DNA from: Microcoleus vaginatus HSN003
GTDB taxonomy: Bacteria > Cyanobacteriota > Cyanobacteriia > Cyanobacteriales > Microcoleaceae
DNA: 64,000 bases
NCBI RefSeq assembly: GCF_022701255.1
Contig: NZ_CP031705.1
Span: 930,001-994,000 of the forward strand
Reading direction: 5' to 3'
In this document: piece by piece, positions 35,296 through 46,250 of the stretch
How the letters are laid out: the number at the start of each line of letters is the position of its first letter
Position numbering within the stretch: the first letter of the stretch is position 1
Program-made: the position numbers and the translations under genes
Notes under the pieces: generated by a model
Seen by the model: the letters and a program-made list of their open reading frames with translations, nothing else
What the model was told of the DNA's origin: nothing
Databases searched by the model: none

Positions 35296-37062
35296 ATGAC
35301 TGTACAAGGTACACGCACCGTTGAAAATAACTTGCAAAAAGTCTGGGAAGAACTGGAAGCAGCCAGAAAAATGCAGGATGAATGGATGAATTACGGGGTA
35401 GATTTTGTAGATTTGTATGTGGAAGATGCGGGCGGTGAGTGGTTGGAAAGGTGGGGTAAATGTGAAGAAGAATTAGAGCGAATTAAACATAAAAATGTAG
35501 ATATTGAAGCAGTCAAAGCAGCGATCGACCTTCCCAGCTTTCAGCAGACAAAACTGCTGGAAATAGCCTTGAATTGCCGTTACTCTACCAGCTATTACTC
35601 CGATCGCCCGGAGGAGTCTCCCGCTTGGCAAGAGGTTAAGTACCAACGGCTGTCACTCTTAGGGGGAGCGATTTTCGGTGCGGTTGTTACCGATTACCTG
35701 TACCGCGAATATCCACAACTCGATCCAGATGCTATCTCAACCTTAAAAGCTCGTTTAGCAGATGCGAAAAAACTTGGGGATTTTGCACAAAATTTGAAAG
35801 TAAACGCACTCGGTTGGCGCTTTTGGAATGGGAAAGAAACAGACCAAAGCGAGTACGATAGAAGTTTTTCCGAGACTTTTGAAGCTTTGTTTGGCGCGAT
35901 TTACTTGGAGTTTAATCGCGATTTTTTTCGTGGGGGAAACTGGCTGATTCAGCACTTGATTGAACCAAATGTTAGCCAGCATCTGGATATAACTCAGCGG
36001 CGACAAATGGGGCCCGAAAACGAGGTAAAACGGCGGGAAATCCTGGGTGCGGATATTCTAGATGCGATCGCGATCGACTATTTGTACAACCGCTTTCCCG
36101 AACGCAACGCCAGCCAGCTAACTCGCTGGAAAAATATGTTAGTCGCCAAAGAGATTTTTCCCAAAGACTTTAAGGCAAAATTAGGCAGCCATTACCTAGA
36201 GTTGGAAAGCAATTTCTCGCGTACCCGCGACTGGTTGGTGGATAACTTTATCAAAACCGCAGTTGACGAACTGCTAGAGGAAAGCGACACTCAACCAGAA
36301 TATGTGATTGACAGTGCGAACCCGGAATCGCTGCCAGAATTGGTCAGCCGGATTACAGACAAAAAGTGGAAAAAGGAATTTGTGAGAGTTGTCAGCATTT
36401 TGCAACCTGCTGACGAACTTTTGCTGCTGATGCAACAAAAAATTGACAGTATGGCGGCTAAAGATGAAACCTTGCAGCAGTTGCTAATCTGGGCCAATCA
36501 CAAGTGTCAGTTAGTGCAAAGGAATTTCAAACCGGCGGAAATCCGGGCTTTTTATATTGCCTTAGTTTGCGTGCTCGATTTGGCTTTGACTCGCGTCCTC
36601 GATCCGAGTCTGAAGTTTGATAGATCGAAAGTTCGCAAGTTTCGGAATTGTTTGGCAAAGACTGGAAAAAATGTAGAATTTGCAGATGTTAACGAGTCTC
36701 TGAAATTGGCTTGTGATAATGAAGTGGCTGGTATTTTGGTTGGCATTTGGGCGCTGGATATTGAACCAGAACTTAAACAACTGCTGGCACAATTTCAGAC
36801 TGAGATGCCTGATTTGCAAAACTGGAAAAAGTGGCGCAAAGAGTTCGGTAGTTGTTGGCTGGCAAAATTCAAAACTGCGATCGGCTACAATCGAGACTTT
36901 CGCCCCCAACAGAAAACTTTGCTGCAACAGTATTACTATGCCCACAACTTGCTGGTGGAATGCCTCAACAGCGATAATTGTCAGGTGACGCCGGCCGTCA
37001 GACAAAAAATTGAGGATAAAATGTTGTTATTGTCGGTGGATTTGAAGCTGGTTCACATTTAA
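35296..37062 (+). CDS. Tandem degenerate RNase III-like protein
   Basis: 588 residues. Residues about 78-225 look like an RNase III domain: LLEIALNCRYS, then YQRLSLLGGAIFGAVVTDYLY where active enzymes have NERLEFLGDxxL, and later ETFEALFGAIYLE. The catalytic E38, E41 and D45 of E. coli RNase III become Q, S and G; E117 is kept. A second, shorter repeat begins near 246 (RREILGADILDAIAIDYLYNRFP) with one Glu kept. No dsRNA-binding domain follows; the C-terminal 260 residues are helical and unrecognised. I infer a non-catalytic or altered RNA-binding or dimerising scaffold. It lies between the vWA/PP2C genes and the kinase. Confidence 0.7.
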   Translation: MTVQGTRTVENNLQKVWEELEAARKMQDEWMNYGVDFVDLYVEDAGGEWLERWGKCEEELERIKHKNVDIEAVKAAIDLPSFQQTKLLEIALNCRYSTSYYSDRPEESPAWQEVKYQRLSLLGGAIFGAVVTDYLYREYPQLDPDAISTLKARLADAKKLGDFAQNLKVNALGWRFWNGKETDQSEYDRSFSETFEALFGAIYLEFNRDFFRGGNWLIQHLIEPNVSQHLDITQRRQMGPENEVKRREILGADILDAIAIDYLYNRFPERNASQLTRWKNMLVAKEIFPKDFKAKLGSHYLELESNFSRTRDWLVDNFIKTAVDELLEESDTQPEYVIDSANPESLPELVSRITDKKWKKEFVRVVSILQPADELLLLMQQKIDSMAAKDETLQQLLIWANHKCQLVQRNFKPAEIRAFYIALVCVLDLALTRVLDPSLKFDRSKVRKFRNCLAKTGKNVEFADVNESLKLACDNEVAGILVGIWALDIEPELKQLLAQFQTEMPDLQNWKKWRKEFGSCWLAKFKTAIGYNRDFRPQQKTLLQQYYYAHNLLVECLNSDNCQVTPAVRQKIEDKMLLLSVDLKLVHI

Positions 37063-37479
37063 TTTGGATAGCGCGGACGGGCAGGATGCCCATCCCACTA
37101 ATGGATGGACGGGCAGGATGCCCATCCCACTAATGGATGGACGGGCAGGATGCCCATCCCACTAATGGATGGACGGGCGGGATGGCCATCCCACTAACAG
37201 CAACAGGGCTTAACCACTCCCACCCAAGAAATCGGGTTTTTTACCGAATCTGCGGGCTGCAACACGTCTTTTGGTGAAAAACCCCGTCTCTCGTCACCGG
37301 TGCCTAAGTCATAAGAAAGGTAAGATTTAATGGGCAAGTCAAATTTATTGAGTGATGGCTTCCAAATCCTGTATTGTAAAACTTCGTTGATTTTATAAGC
37401 AATTATAAACAATAATGGTATCATATCGCTATGAGTGTTGAACAAGAAATACGCACAGCCCAAAGAACGGAAGTCTCAA
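37063..37479. other. Repeat region between RNase III-like gene and tnpB
   Basis: Begins with the 32-bp tandem repeat (37076-37198), followed by an inverted pair around AAATCGGGTTTTTTACC and GGTGAAAAACCCCG (37228-37290). The final 80 bp are AT-rich and probably include the left end of the IS605-type element. Confidence 0.55.
37076..37198. repeat. Four tandem copies of a 32-bp GC-rich palindromic unit
   Basis: Unit GACGGGCAGGATGCCCATCC + CACTAATGGATG. The first three are identical; the fourth has GGGATGGCC and is shortened. Each unit contains the hairpin GGGCAGGATGCCC/GGGATGG. Confidence 0.9.
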
Positions 37480-38751
37480 ATGCAGCTAACAGAGAGGCAC
37501 ATCATTAAATCCACGGAACACCGTTTCGCCCAAATTGACGAACTAGCTTTCAAGTCCAAAAACCTCTACAATGCCGCCAATTACCTTATTCGTCAGAGTT
37601 TTATTTATGGGTGGGGCTATGTTAATTACAACGAAACGAACCGCTTGATGAAGTCTCATGAAGCCTACAAGGCTTTGCCTGCCAAAGTAAGTCAGCAAAT
37701 TTTAATGGTTTTAGACAAGAACTGGAAATCGTTTTTTGAAGCCGTTAAAGCTTACAAAGTTGATTCTTCAAAATTCACTGGGCGCCCAAAACTGCCGAAG
37801 TACAAAGATAAAGTTAAAGGGCGAAACCTTCTCGTCTACACAATTCAAGCAATTAGCAGCAAACAGTTGAAGAAAGGAATCATTAAACTTTCGGGTACAG
37901 AATTTTTAATTAAAACCAAAGTCAATCCCGACCAGGTTTGCCAAATTAGGCTGGTTCCGAAATGTGATTCCTATGTAATTGAGGTAATTTATGATGAACC
38001 GGAGTCCACTCTTGGCAACGCTAATTCTGTAGCTAGTATTGATTTAGGACTGGATAATTTAGTGGCGTTAACTTCAAATCAACCGGGATTTATCCCTTTG
38101 TTGATTAACGGGCGACCATTGAAATCGATTAACCAGTTTTACAACAAGCGGAAAGCACGATTGCAATCCCAGTTCAAAGGGAATCGCAAAACTTCGCCCC
38201 GCATTCAGCGCTTAACTCGCTGTCGCCATCAAAAAGTTGATAATTACTTACATCATGCTAGCCGTCTAATTATTAAACTTTTGCTCACCAAGCAGATTGG
38301 GACGCTAGTAATTGGCAAGAACGCGCAGTGGAAAACAGAAATCGAGTTAGGGAAGCAAACCAATCAAAACTTTGTTAGTATTCCTCACTCTCGATTAATT
38401 GAAATGTTGAAGTACAAAGCTCGGTTGGCGGGAATCACAGTAATTGTGCAGGAAGAATCCTATACATCCCGATCCAGTTTTTTAGGTTTAGACCCAATTC
38501 CTGTTTATGGAAAAACCGAAAAAGAGCCTGTGTTTACTGGTAAGCGGATTAAGCGGGGTTTGTACAAAACATCGACTGGTCAGCTAATTAATTCCGATGT
38601 GAATGCAGCGTACAATATCCTCAGAAAAGCAATCCCAAATGCGTTCAGCAATGGGATAGGGAGCTGCGTAGTTCAGCCGAGGCGGGTCGATCCGCTCAAA
38701 GTGAAAGGGAAGGGGAGGGACTTAACGCCTCCCATGTCATGCAATAAATGA
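37480..38751 (+). CDS. tnpB: TnpB-family RNA-guided nuclease / IS605 OrfB, variant active site
   Basis: 423 residues from ATG 37480 (MQLTERHIIK); a GTG at 37435 would add 15. RuvC-like nuclease of the IS200/IS605 OrfB family. The RuvC-I Asp is D188 (SIDLGLDN) and the RuvC-III Asp is D373 (NSDVNAAYNI). The usual RuvC-II Glu position reads VIGKN (G279), while E325/E326 in EESYTSRSS could supply the acid, as in TnpB variants with a relocated Glu. The CxxC zinc finger is replaced by a loop without cysteines (PIPVYGKTEKEP). No tnpA accompanies it. It separates the kinase from the rest of its cluster. TnpB uses an RNA from its 3' end as guide. Confidence 0.88.
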   Translation: MQLTERHIIKSTEHRFAQIDELAFKSKNLYNAANYLIRQSFIYGWGYVNYNETNRLMKSHEAYKALPAKVSQQILMVLDKNWKSFFEAVKAYKVDSSKFTGRPKLPKYKDKVKGRNLLVYTIQAISSKQLKKGIIKLSGTEFLIKTKVNPDQVCQIRLVPKCDSYVIEVIYDEPESTLGNANSVASIDLGLDNLVALTSNQPGFIPLLINGRPLKSINQFYNKRKARLQSQFKGNRKTSPRIQRLTRCRHQKVDNYLHHASRLIIKLLLTKQIGTLVIGKNAQWKTEIELGKQTNQNFVSIPHSRLIEMLKYKARLAGITVIVQEESYTSRSSFLGLDPIPVYGKTEKEPVFTGKRIKRGLYKTSTGQLINSDVNAAYNILRKAIPNAFSNGIGSCVVQPRRVDPLKVKGKGRDLTPPMSCNK

Positions 38752-38786
38752 CTATACTTTTACCAGCTATCCCATAACCGAATTCT

Positions 38787-40904
38787 ATGCAGTTGCAGCG
38801 CCAATTTAGCGGACAACTGATTGCGATCGACACCAAAACCGCGATCGCCAGTGGGGGTGAAGGTCGCATCTACCCGATCGCCCAAGACTCGTCCCTTGTA
38901 GCAAAAATCTACCACAAACCGACAGACGAAGACGGCGACAAACTCACAGTCATGTTCAGTATGCCGCCGGATGCGCCGATCGCAGAACCGGGGCACGCTT
39001 CCATTGCTTGGCCGATCGATTTGCTGCATACTGTCGGCGGGCGAGAAAAAATTGTCGGTTTTGTGATGCCGCGCGTCAACAAAGTGATGCCGGTACACAC
39101 TTTCTACACTCCCAAAACCAGGCGCGAACAAAAACCGCTATTTAGCTATCTTTACCTCCACCGTACCGCCAGAAATCTCGCCTCGGCTGTAAATGCCCTC
39201 CACGTCAGGGGTTACGTCATCGGCGACGTAAACGAGTCGAACATTCTTGTGACGGATACGGCGTTGGTAACGCTGGTAGACACGGATTCGTTTCAAGTGC
39301 GTGATCCTTATACGGGTTACGTTTATCGGTGTCCCGTGGGGAAACCCGAGTTTACGCCGCCGGAGTTGCAGGGCCAGACTTTCCGCGATATCGATCGATC
39401 TCCAGAGCACGATTTGTTCGGTTTAGCGGTATTAATTTTTCAATTGCTGATGGAAGGTACGCACCCGTTTTCGGGAGTTTATCTCGGTAGCGATGAACCA
39501 CCGCCTTTGGAAGCGAGAATTCGATCAGGCCATTTCCCTACAGGTACGAAGCGGATTCCCTACCGCCCAATGCCGGCAGCGCCTCCTTTTGAGATGCTGC
39601 ATCCGCGACTGCGGCAGATGTTTATCCGCTGTTTTGAGGAAGGGCACGGCAATCCTGCGGCGCGCCCGGATGCGAAAACTTGGGTGAATGCGATTCGGGA
39701 AGCGGAAGAGGCTTTGGTAACTTGCAGTAAAAATAGTCAGCATAAATACGGAAATCATCTCAGTCGCTGCCCTTGGTGCGATCGGGCAAAACTCCTCAAA
39801 GGTCGCGATCCGTTTCCTTCGCGGCAAGCAGTCAGCAACGGATTGCACTTGCAGCCGGCGAAAATCAAGCGTAAAAAGCCCCAACCACCGCCCGTCGTGA
39901 CCCAACCCGCAGTGCGTCGGCAACAGCCCTCCACGGGGCTGTCGCGCCCCCTCGGCCAGTACGCAGTGCCGTTGCTACCGATGCCGATGTCTTCTCGGAG
40001 TCGGACTCCTGCGCCTCGGCTTCCCGTGGGCAAGTTTGAGCGCATTTTTCAGGATGCTGCTTGGGGAGGTGTTTGGGGTAGTTTGTGTTTGGCGGCGATC
40101 GGGGGGATTTATTCGGTAATAGCTGAGGGCGGCGGCGCTATTTTGGGGGCGATTTTTGTTGGTACGATTTGGGGCTGTTTTTTTGGGGTGATGTGGGGGG
40201 TTTTTACTTTGCCGCCGAATCAGATTTGGCGGAAGTGGGGCGGAGTTTTGGTGGGGGCGGCTTGGGGGGCTTTTTTGTTGGCGGCGATCGGCGGTGCGGT
40301 GTTTGGGGCGATTAATAGCACTCCGGGAATCGGGGAGAGGATTTTGGCTGGGGCGGTGGTTGGTGCTGTCTGGGGCTGTGTTTGGGCGAGTTTTCGGCCT
40401 CCTCTGGCGCTGCCGGTGGGGAGGGTGTGGGGCCGACGGGGAGGGTATTTGGGGGCGGTCTGGGGCTCGTTTGTGGGGACTCTGGCTGGTGTTTTTTTGG
40501 GGGCTGGGCTGGTGGTTTGGCAGCAGTATGGTGTCCAGATGCGGCCGGTGGATGAGTTTGCGCGTTTGTTGCTGGGTGTGGCGATCGTGGCGGCTGGTGT
40601 CGGTTCTGTTGGAGGTGTGGTTTCTGGGGGTTTGTTGGGTTTGTGCGGGTTTGCGCCGAAGTTGCCGATTTCGTTTCAGCCTTCGGGTGTAAATGGTGGG
40701 ACTTTGGGGGCGATTTGGGGTAGTTTTTTGGGGACTTTTGCAGGTGCTGTGTTGGGGGCGGTGGTGTCTGCGATATTTCCGGCTGCCAGCGCGCCTGTGC
40801 CGGTGGAGTTGGGGCCTGTGGCGGGGGCGATCGTCGGGGCTGGTTTGGGGGCGATTTGGGGGGTGGTTTCGGGTACTGTTTGGGGGGCTTTGGGCAAGTG
40901 GTGA
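38787..40904 (+). CDS. Protein kinase with zinc knuckle and glycine-zipper membrane C-terminus
   Basis: 705 residues. A divergent Ser/Thr kinase domain covers 1-310: glycine loop SGGEGRIY, K40 (LVAKIY), catalytic D147 (GDVNESNILV) and D165-T-D167 where DFG is usual. A Cys cluster follows (VTCSKNSQ...RCPWCDRAK, about 313-336), then a Pro/Arg-rich linker. The C-terminal 280 residues are repeated Gly/Ala-rich membrane segments of the WGAVWGSFxGTLAG type (glycine zippers). This kinase type completes the TerY-P triad with vWA and PP2C. GC content rises sharply in the zipper part. No transcript partner is seen downstream; the CRISPR leader follows. Confidence 0.88.
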   Translation: MQLQRQFSGQLIAIDTKTAIASGGEGRIYPIAQDSSLVAKIYHKPTDEDGDKLTVMFSMPPDAPIAEPGHASIAWPIDLLHTVGGREKIVGFVMPRVNKVMPVHTFYTPKTRREQKPLFSYLYLHRTARNLASAVNALHVRGYVIGDVNESNILVTDTALVTLVDTDSFQVRDPYTGYVYRCPVGKPEFTPPELQGQTFRDIDRSPEHDLFGLAVLIFQLLMEGTHPFSGVYLGSDEPPPLEARIRSGHFPTGTKRIPYRPMPAAPPFEMLHPRLRQMFIRCFEEGHGNPAARPDAKTWVNAIREAEEALVTCSKNSQHKYGNHLSRCPWCDRAKLLKGRDPFPSRQAVSNGLHLQPAKIKRKKPQPPPVVTQPAVRRQQPSTGLSRPLGQYAVPLLPMPMSSRSRTPAPRLPVGKFERIFQDAAWGGVWGSLCLAAIGGIYSVIAEGGGAILGAIFVGTIWGCFFGVMWGVFTLPPNQIWRKWGGVLVGAAWGAFLLAAIGGAVFGAINSTPGIGERILAGAVVGAVWGCVWASFRPPLALPVGRVWGRRGGYLGAVWGSFVGTLAGVFLGAGLVVWQQYGVQMRPVDEFARLLLGVAIVAAGVGSVGGVVSGGLLGLCGFAPKLPISFQPSGVNGGTLGAIWGSFLGTFAGAVLGAVVSAIFPAASAPVPVELGPVAGAIVGAGLGAIWGVVSGTVWGALGKW

Positions 40905-41183
40905 TTCGGTTGATGTGTGTTTTTGGGTGGAAAATGCGTCTATGAGTAGCTGTAAAAATCGAGGTGTTAAATTTTGGGGCTATAATGTAGATCCTGTAAG
41001 GGTTAGAGGCACTTCAACCAATAAAATGCTAGACGCAATCGCTGAAATTTATGCAGGATAAGGGTTTGAGGGCTGTCTGAAAATTTGGGTATTGACAAGT
41101 CGAAGGCTGAAATGGTACTTTTGTTTTACGTAGACGCAACTGAACCTTGAAAACCAAATACAGCAAAGCTTCTGGAACGGGCG
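40905..41183 (+). promoter_or_regulatory. CRISPR leader
   Basis: AT-richer, non-coding sequence directly before repeat 1. A candidate promoter is TTGACA (41092-41097), 18 nt, then TACTTT (41116-41121), placing transcription start about 55 nt before the first repeat. The repeats end in ATTGAAAC and degenerate ones are at the far right end, so the leader belongs on this side. Confidence 0.7.
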
Positions 41184-44100
41184 GCCGCAATTAACCTAAC
41201 TCCCTATCAGGGATTGAAACCTACTAGCGATTGCCATTTGCGGGAACATTCTTGGCCGCAATTAACCTAACTCCCTATCAGGGATTGAAACTTAAGAAGT
41301 AACGGAACCAATACAGTGTTGGCTCAGCGCCGCAATTAACCTAACTCCCTATCAGGGATTGAAACATGGTTGAAAATGGTTGTTTGGGTGGTACTAAGAT
41401 TGCCGCAATTAACCTAACTCCCTATCAGGGATTGAAACATAAATACCCATATCGCCTTTAGCGAATTCAGAATGCCGCAATTAACCTAACTCCCTATCAG
41501 GGATTGAAACGCGATAGACTTCTCAAGTGCCTACCAACAAATTCCGCCGCAATTAACCTAACTCCCTATCAGGGATTGAAACTCATGGTGGAGGTCTAAG
41601 ACCAGTGTTAATTTTATGCCGCAATTAACCTAACTCCCTATCAGGGATTGAAACAGTGCAATTGCTAACTCGACAGCGACAACCTTGAGGCCGCAATTAA
41701 CCTAACTCCCTATCAGGGATTGAAACTTCAATTACTAATCGAGAGTTTCTGCCTTCCTCTGGCCGCAATTAACCTAACTCCCTATCAGGGATTGAAACAG
41801 AGATGACTATAGCAAAGCTTGAGGAGATTGCCGCAATTAACCTAACTCCCTATCAGGGATTGAAACCATCCCTAACTCCCGACGCTGCGAGAAAAGTTAT
41901 CGCCGCAATTAACCTAACTCCCTATCAGGGATTGAAACTTCCATTCCTCAATCTCGGCATCCTCTGCCAGCGCCGCAATTAACCTAACTCCCTATCAGGG
42001 ATTGAAACTAAGGCTGACAACATAGTTGATCATTCGATCATACTCGAGCCGCAATTAACCTAACTCCCTATCAGGGATTGAAACACCTAACTTAATCTGT
42101 AACCCGGTGTCTGTAACTGCCGCAATTAACCTAACTCCCTATCAGGGATTGAAACTTTTGTGGATGCGCGATCGGAAACATTTTGAGGGGCCGCAATTAA
42201 CCTAACTCCCTATCAGGGATTGAAACGCAAAATTTAGGGATTAGGACTAAGGCTTTAAGCCGCAATTAACCTAACTCCCTATCAGGGATTGAAACTGATC
42301 TACTAAATAGCCTTTGCTTGCTAGATATTTGCTCGCCGCAATTAACCTAACTCCCTATCAGGGATTGAAACATGTGCGAGTTGCAGGGTAGGGGTTAGCG
42401 GCTCTAAGCCGCAATTAACCTAACTCCCTATCAGGGATTGAAACTGATGATGACTTTCTCATCCATCCATCCGGCGATCGGGCCGCAATTAACCTAACTC
42501 CCTATCAGGGATTGAAACATGAGGAAAAGTTCACCGCGCTGAACTTGACCAAAAGCGCCGCAATTAACCTAACTCCCTATCAGGGATTGAAACGATCGCG
42601 TGGCTGCCGTCGTTTGTTGCTGAAAGTTTGGCCGCAATTAACCTAACTCCCTATCAGGGATTGAAACTGCGGGGAATCTTGCTAAGAAATTAGTTGAGGA
42701 AAACGAGAGCCGCAATTAACCTAACTCCCTATCAGGGATTGAAACCCTTGCTTTGGCTCGACTACCCGCCGCTTTTCGCCGCAATTAACCTAACTCCCTA
42801 TCAGGGATTGAAACTAAATCGGTAGCTCTGCCTATGTAAATGATTCTTGCCGCAATTAACCTAACTCCCTATCAGGGATTGAAACTCGAGCTTCAAGCCA
42901 CTTCCTTAACTGGATACAGGGCCGCAATTAACCTAACTCCCTATCAGGGATTGAAACTTGATATGCCCAACTACCCAGTGCTGGAAACACTGAAGCCGCA
43001 ATTAACCTAACTCCCTATCAGGGATTGAAACTTGGCGGCGCTGTTGCCTGTGCGATCGGTGCCGGCGCCGCAATTAACCTAACTCCCTATCAGGGATTGA
43101 AACTTTGCCGGATGACCCTTTTAAGTTGAATTGGTTAGAAAAGCCGCAATTAACCTAACTCCCTATCAGGGATTGAAACAAAGTAAGAAACACGAAACTC
43201 TGATTCTTTAAAGCCGCAATTAACCTAACTCCCTATCAGGGATTGAAACTTTGAGGCGGATTCGGGTTGATGTGCAGCGAGCTTGCCGCAATTAACCTAA
43301 CTCCCTATCAGGGATTGAAACTCTATATAATCAAGTAAAGATTGCGCGTGCGCGTGATACAGGAGCCGCAATTAACCTAACTCCCTATCAGGGATTGAAA
43401 CTGAAACAGGAATGTTGACCGACGCCAGTTATCTGCCGCAATTAACCTAACTCCCTATCAGGGATTGAAACGCAACTCGTGATAAGTGCCAGTGAACTCA
43501 AACAACTGCGCCGCAATTAACCTAACTCCCTATCAGGGATTGAAACCCACGCCCAAGAGTCGGGATAGCAGTAGAGCCACTGAGCCGCAATTAACCTAAC
43601 TCCCTATCAGGGATTGAAACTCCGATAAACCAATGTATAAACTAGAAGCGATTAAGCCGCAATTAACCTAACTCCCTATCAGGGATTGAAACAAGTCGCC
43701 TGGAAATGGAACATTTTACAATCCCGATGCCGCAATTAACCTAACTCCCTATCAGGGATTGAAACAGCAAAGTGAGAACGAGTACAAGAGGCAACTTTTT
43801 CGCCGCAATTAACCTAACTCCCTATCAGGGATTGAAACTACCAAATCTATTTTTGAGGAGCGATCGCGCCCGCCGCAATTAACCTAACTCCCTATCAGGG
43901 ATTGAAACATATGCGTTTCCCAAACACTGTTATTGACAACAGGCCGCAATTAACCTAACTCCCTATCAGGGATTGAAACTTGACAACAGTAACGTTACTG
44001 TGGCGGGCGATAATGCCGCAATTAACCTAACTCCCTATCAGGGATTGAAACAAAATGACCAAAAAAGCTTTACCAGAATCCGATCTATGCCGCAATTAAC

Positions 44101-46250
44101 CTAACTCCCTATCAGGGATTGAAACAAACGGCACTAGGGGCTTAGCAGATAATCAAGAGCCGCAATTAACCTAACTCCCTATCAGGGATTGAAACGATCG
44201 CATGGAATATCAAGCTCTAGTATTTAGCCGCAATTAACCTAACTCCCTATCAGGGATTGAAACGGCTTAGAAAAGGCAGAAAACCGCGCTACTGAAGCCG
44301 CAATTAACCTAACTCCCTATCAGGGATTGAAACTGAGAAGCACGCAACGATGTGACCCATCGGTAATGCGAGCCGCAATTAACCTAACTCCCTATCAGGG
44401 ATTGAAACCAGTGCAGTTCCGCCCATAGTGACCAATGCCGATATTGCCGCAATTAACCTAACTCCCTATCAGGGATTGAAACACCAACACAATGGATACT
44501 CTCCCAGTCCTCACCGGGCCGCAATTAACCTAACTCCCTATCAGGGATTGAAACTGGAGCTAAATAATTATGCCAATTTCGGCGCGACACCCGCCGCAAT
44601 TAACCTAACTCCCTATCAGGGATTGAAACTAGCGGCGCTGGAGGAACGGCTGGGAAAATTGAGAGCCTGGCCGCAATTAACCTAACTCCCTATCAGGGAT
44701 TGAAACAGCGAGCAACAACGGCGTCAGGAAGCCGAACAAATCCTGGCCGCAATTAACCTAACTCCCTATCAGGGATTGAAACTTTTCGGCCGGTCTTGCC
44801 CCGTGGGCCGCTAGGCCGCAATTAACCTAACTCCCTATCAGGGATTGAAACATCCACCTTGACCGACGAGGTAATTTACTAGCAGTGTGCCTGGCCGCAA
44901 TTAACCTAACTCCCTATCAGGGATTGAAACTCATCGAGTGCGTAGCCAAACCCACCTAACACGCCGCAATTAACCTAACTCCCTATCAGGGATTGAAACC
45001 CATCTAGATCCACGTGGACTAGGGTATTGAGTACCCCAAGGCCGCAATTAACCTAACTCCCTATCAGGGATTGAAACGTAGTAATAGTGCTTGAGGAACG
45101 ATCGCCGAGATTTACGTTCTGCCGCAATTAACCTAACTCCCTATCAGGGATTGAAACGAATTCTCCCAAGGGCGAGCGATATTTTGGAGGGCCGCAATTA
45201 ACCTAACTCCCTATCAGGGATTGAAACAGAGCGGATTTCCTCTGTGATTTGTTGTGCTTCTTGCCGCAATTAACCTAACTCCCTATCAGGGATTGAAACT
45301 CCGAGTGATGAAAAGCCTTTTCGATCGCGTACTTGCCGCAATTAACCTAACTCCCTATCAGGGATTGAAACCCATGCGGTAACTGTTGGATAAATGGCGG
45401 CTTACTGTCGCGGGCCGCAATTAACCTAACTCCCTATCAGGGATTGAAACGTGATCGCGTCTCCCGACACGAGCGAGCGAATTATTCGATCAAGGGCCGC
45501 AATTAACCTAACTCCCTATCAGGGATTGAAACTGAAACTTAAGCGCGTTTAAAGCCTTGCAATTAGCCGCAATTAACCTAACTCCCTATCAGGGATTGAA
45601 ACATCCCTCGATTGAGCGGGATTGAACCGCGAACAGTGCCGCAATTAACCTAACTCCCTATCAGGGATTGAAACTACTACCTTTTCCATACCAGGCGGTA
45701 CGTAAATCGCCGCAATTAACCTAACTCCCTATCAGGGATTGAAACAAAAATTACCATAATGAAACCTGAATGGAAAAATATTTCTAGCCGCAATTAACCT
45801 AACTCCCTATCAGGGATTGAAACCTACGAATTTCTGGATTTCAAATTTACCAGAAGCCGGAGCCGCAATTAACCTAACTCCCTATCAGGGATTGAAACTG
45901 ATATTAGTTAGCCTCCATCGTGATTATGAGCACTAAAGGCCGCAATTAACCTAACTCCCTATCAGGGATTGAAACGCGACATAGGATTTCACTTACTCGC
46001 ATCTGCTCAGCGCCGCAATTAACCTAACTCCCTATCAGGGATTGAAACCAAAAATGAGGGCTAAATTATTTAAAGCCTTCTCGCCGCAATTAACCTAACT
46101 CCCTATCAGGGATTGAAACCCCGAATTTTTCATTAACTTAGGTAAGTGCGCCCTTCGGTGGTCAAAGCCGCAATTAACCTAACTCCCTATCAGGGATTGA
46201 AACCTAGAACTTCAATTTCTGGGCTAGGAGCGACATAACGCCGCAATTAA
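41184..46250 (+). CRISPR. CRISPR array segment 1: repeats 1-69 plus 5' part of repeat 70
   Basis: 37-nt repeats beginning GCCGCAATTAACCTAACTC and ending CAGGGATTGAAAC, all identical as far as I can read. Spacers are 31-45 nt, mostly 34-37, and I saw no duplicates. The repeat can form the short hairpin TCCCT-ATC-AGGGA, leaving an 8-nt ATTGAAAC tag typical of Cas6-processed crRNAs. 69 complete repeats lie here; repeat 70 (from 46240) is cut after 11 nt by a group II intron. No cas genes flank the array. Type cannot be assigned from the repeat alone; similar repeats occur with type I and III systems in cyanobacteria. Confidence 0.98.

Noticed and set aside
40294..41061. Long alternate frames over the kinase C-terminus (rich in Trp, Gly, Arg)
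   Set aside because: Shadows caused by the G-rich glycine-zipper coding sequence.
44428..44685. Open frames across CRISPR repeats (AAINLTPYQGLK repeated)
   Set aside because: They are translations of the CRISPR repeat itself; the same at 54340-54754. Not genes.
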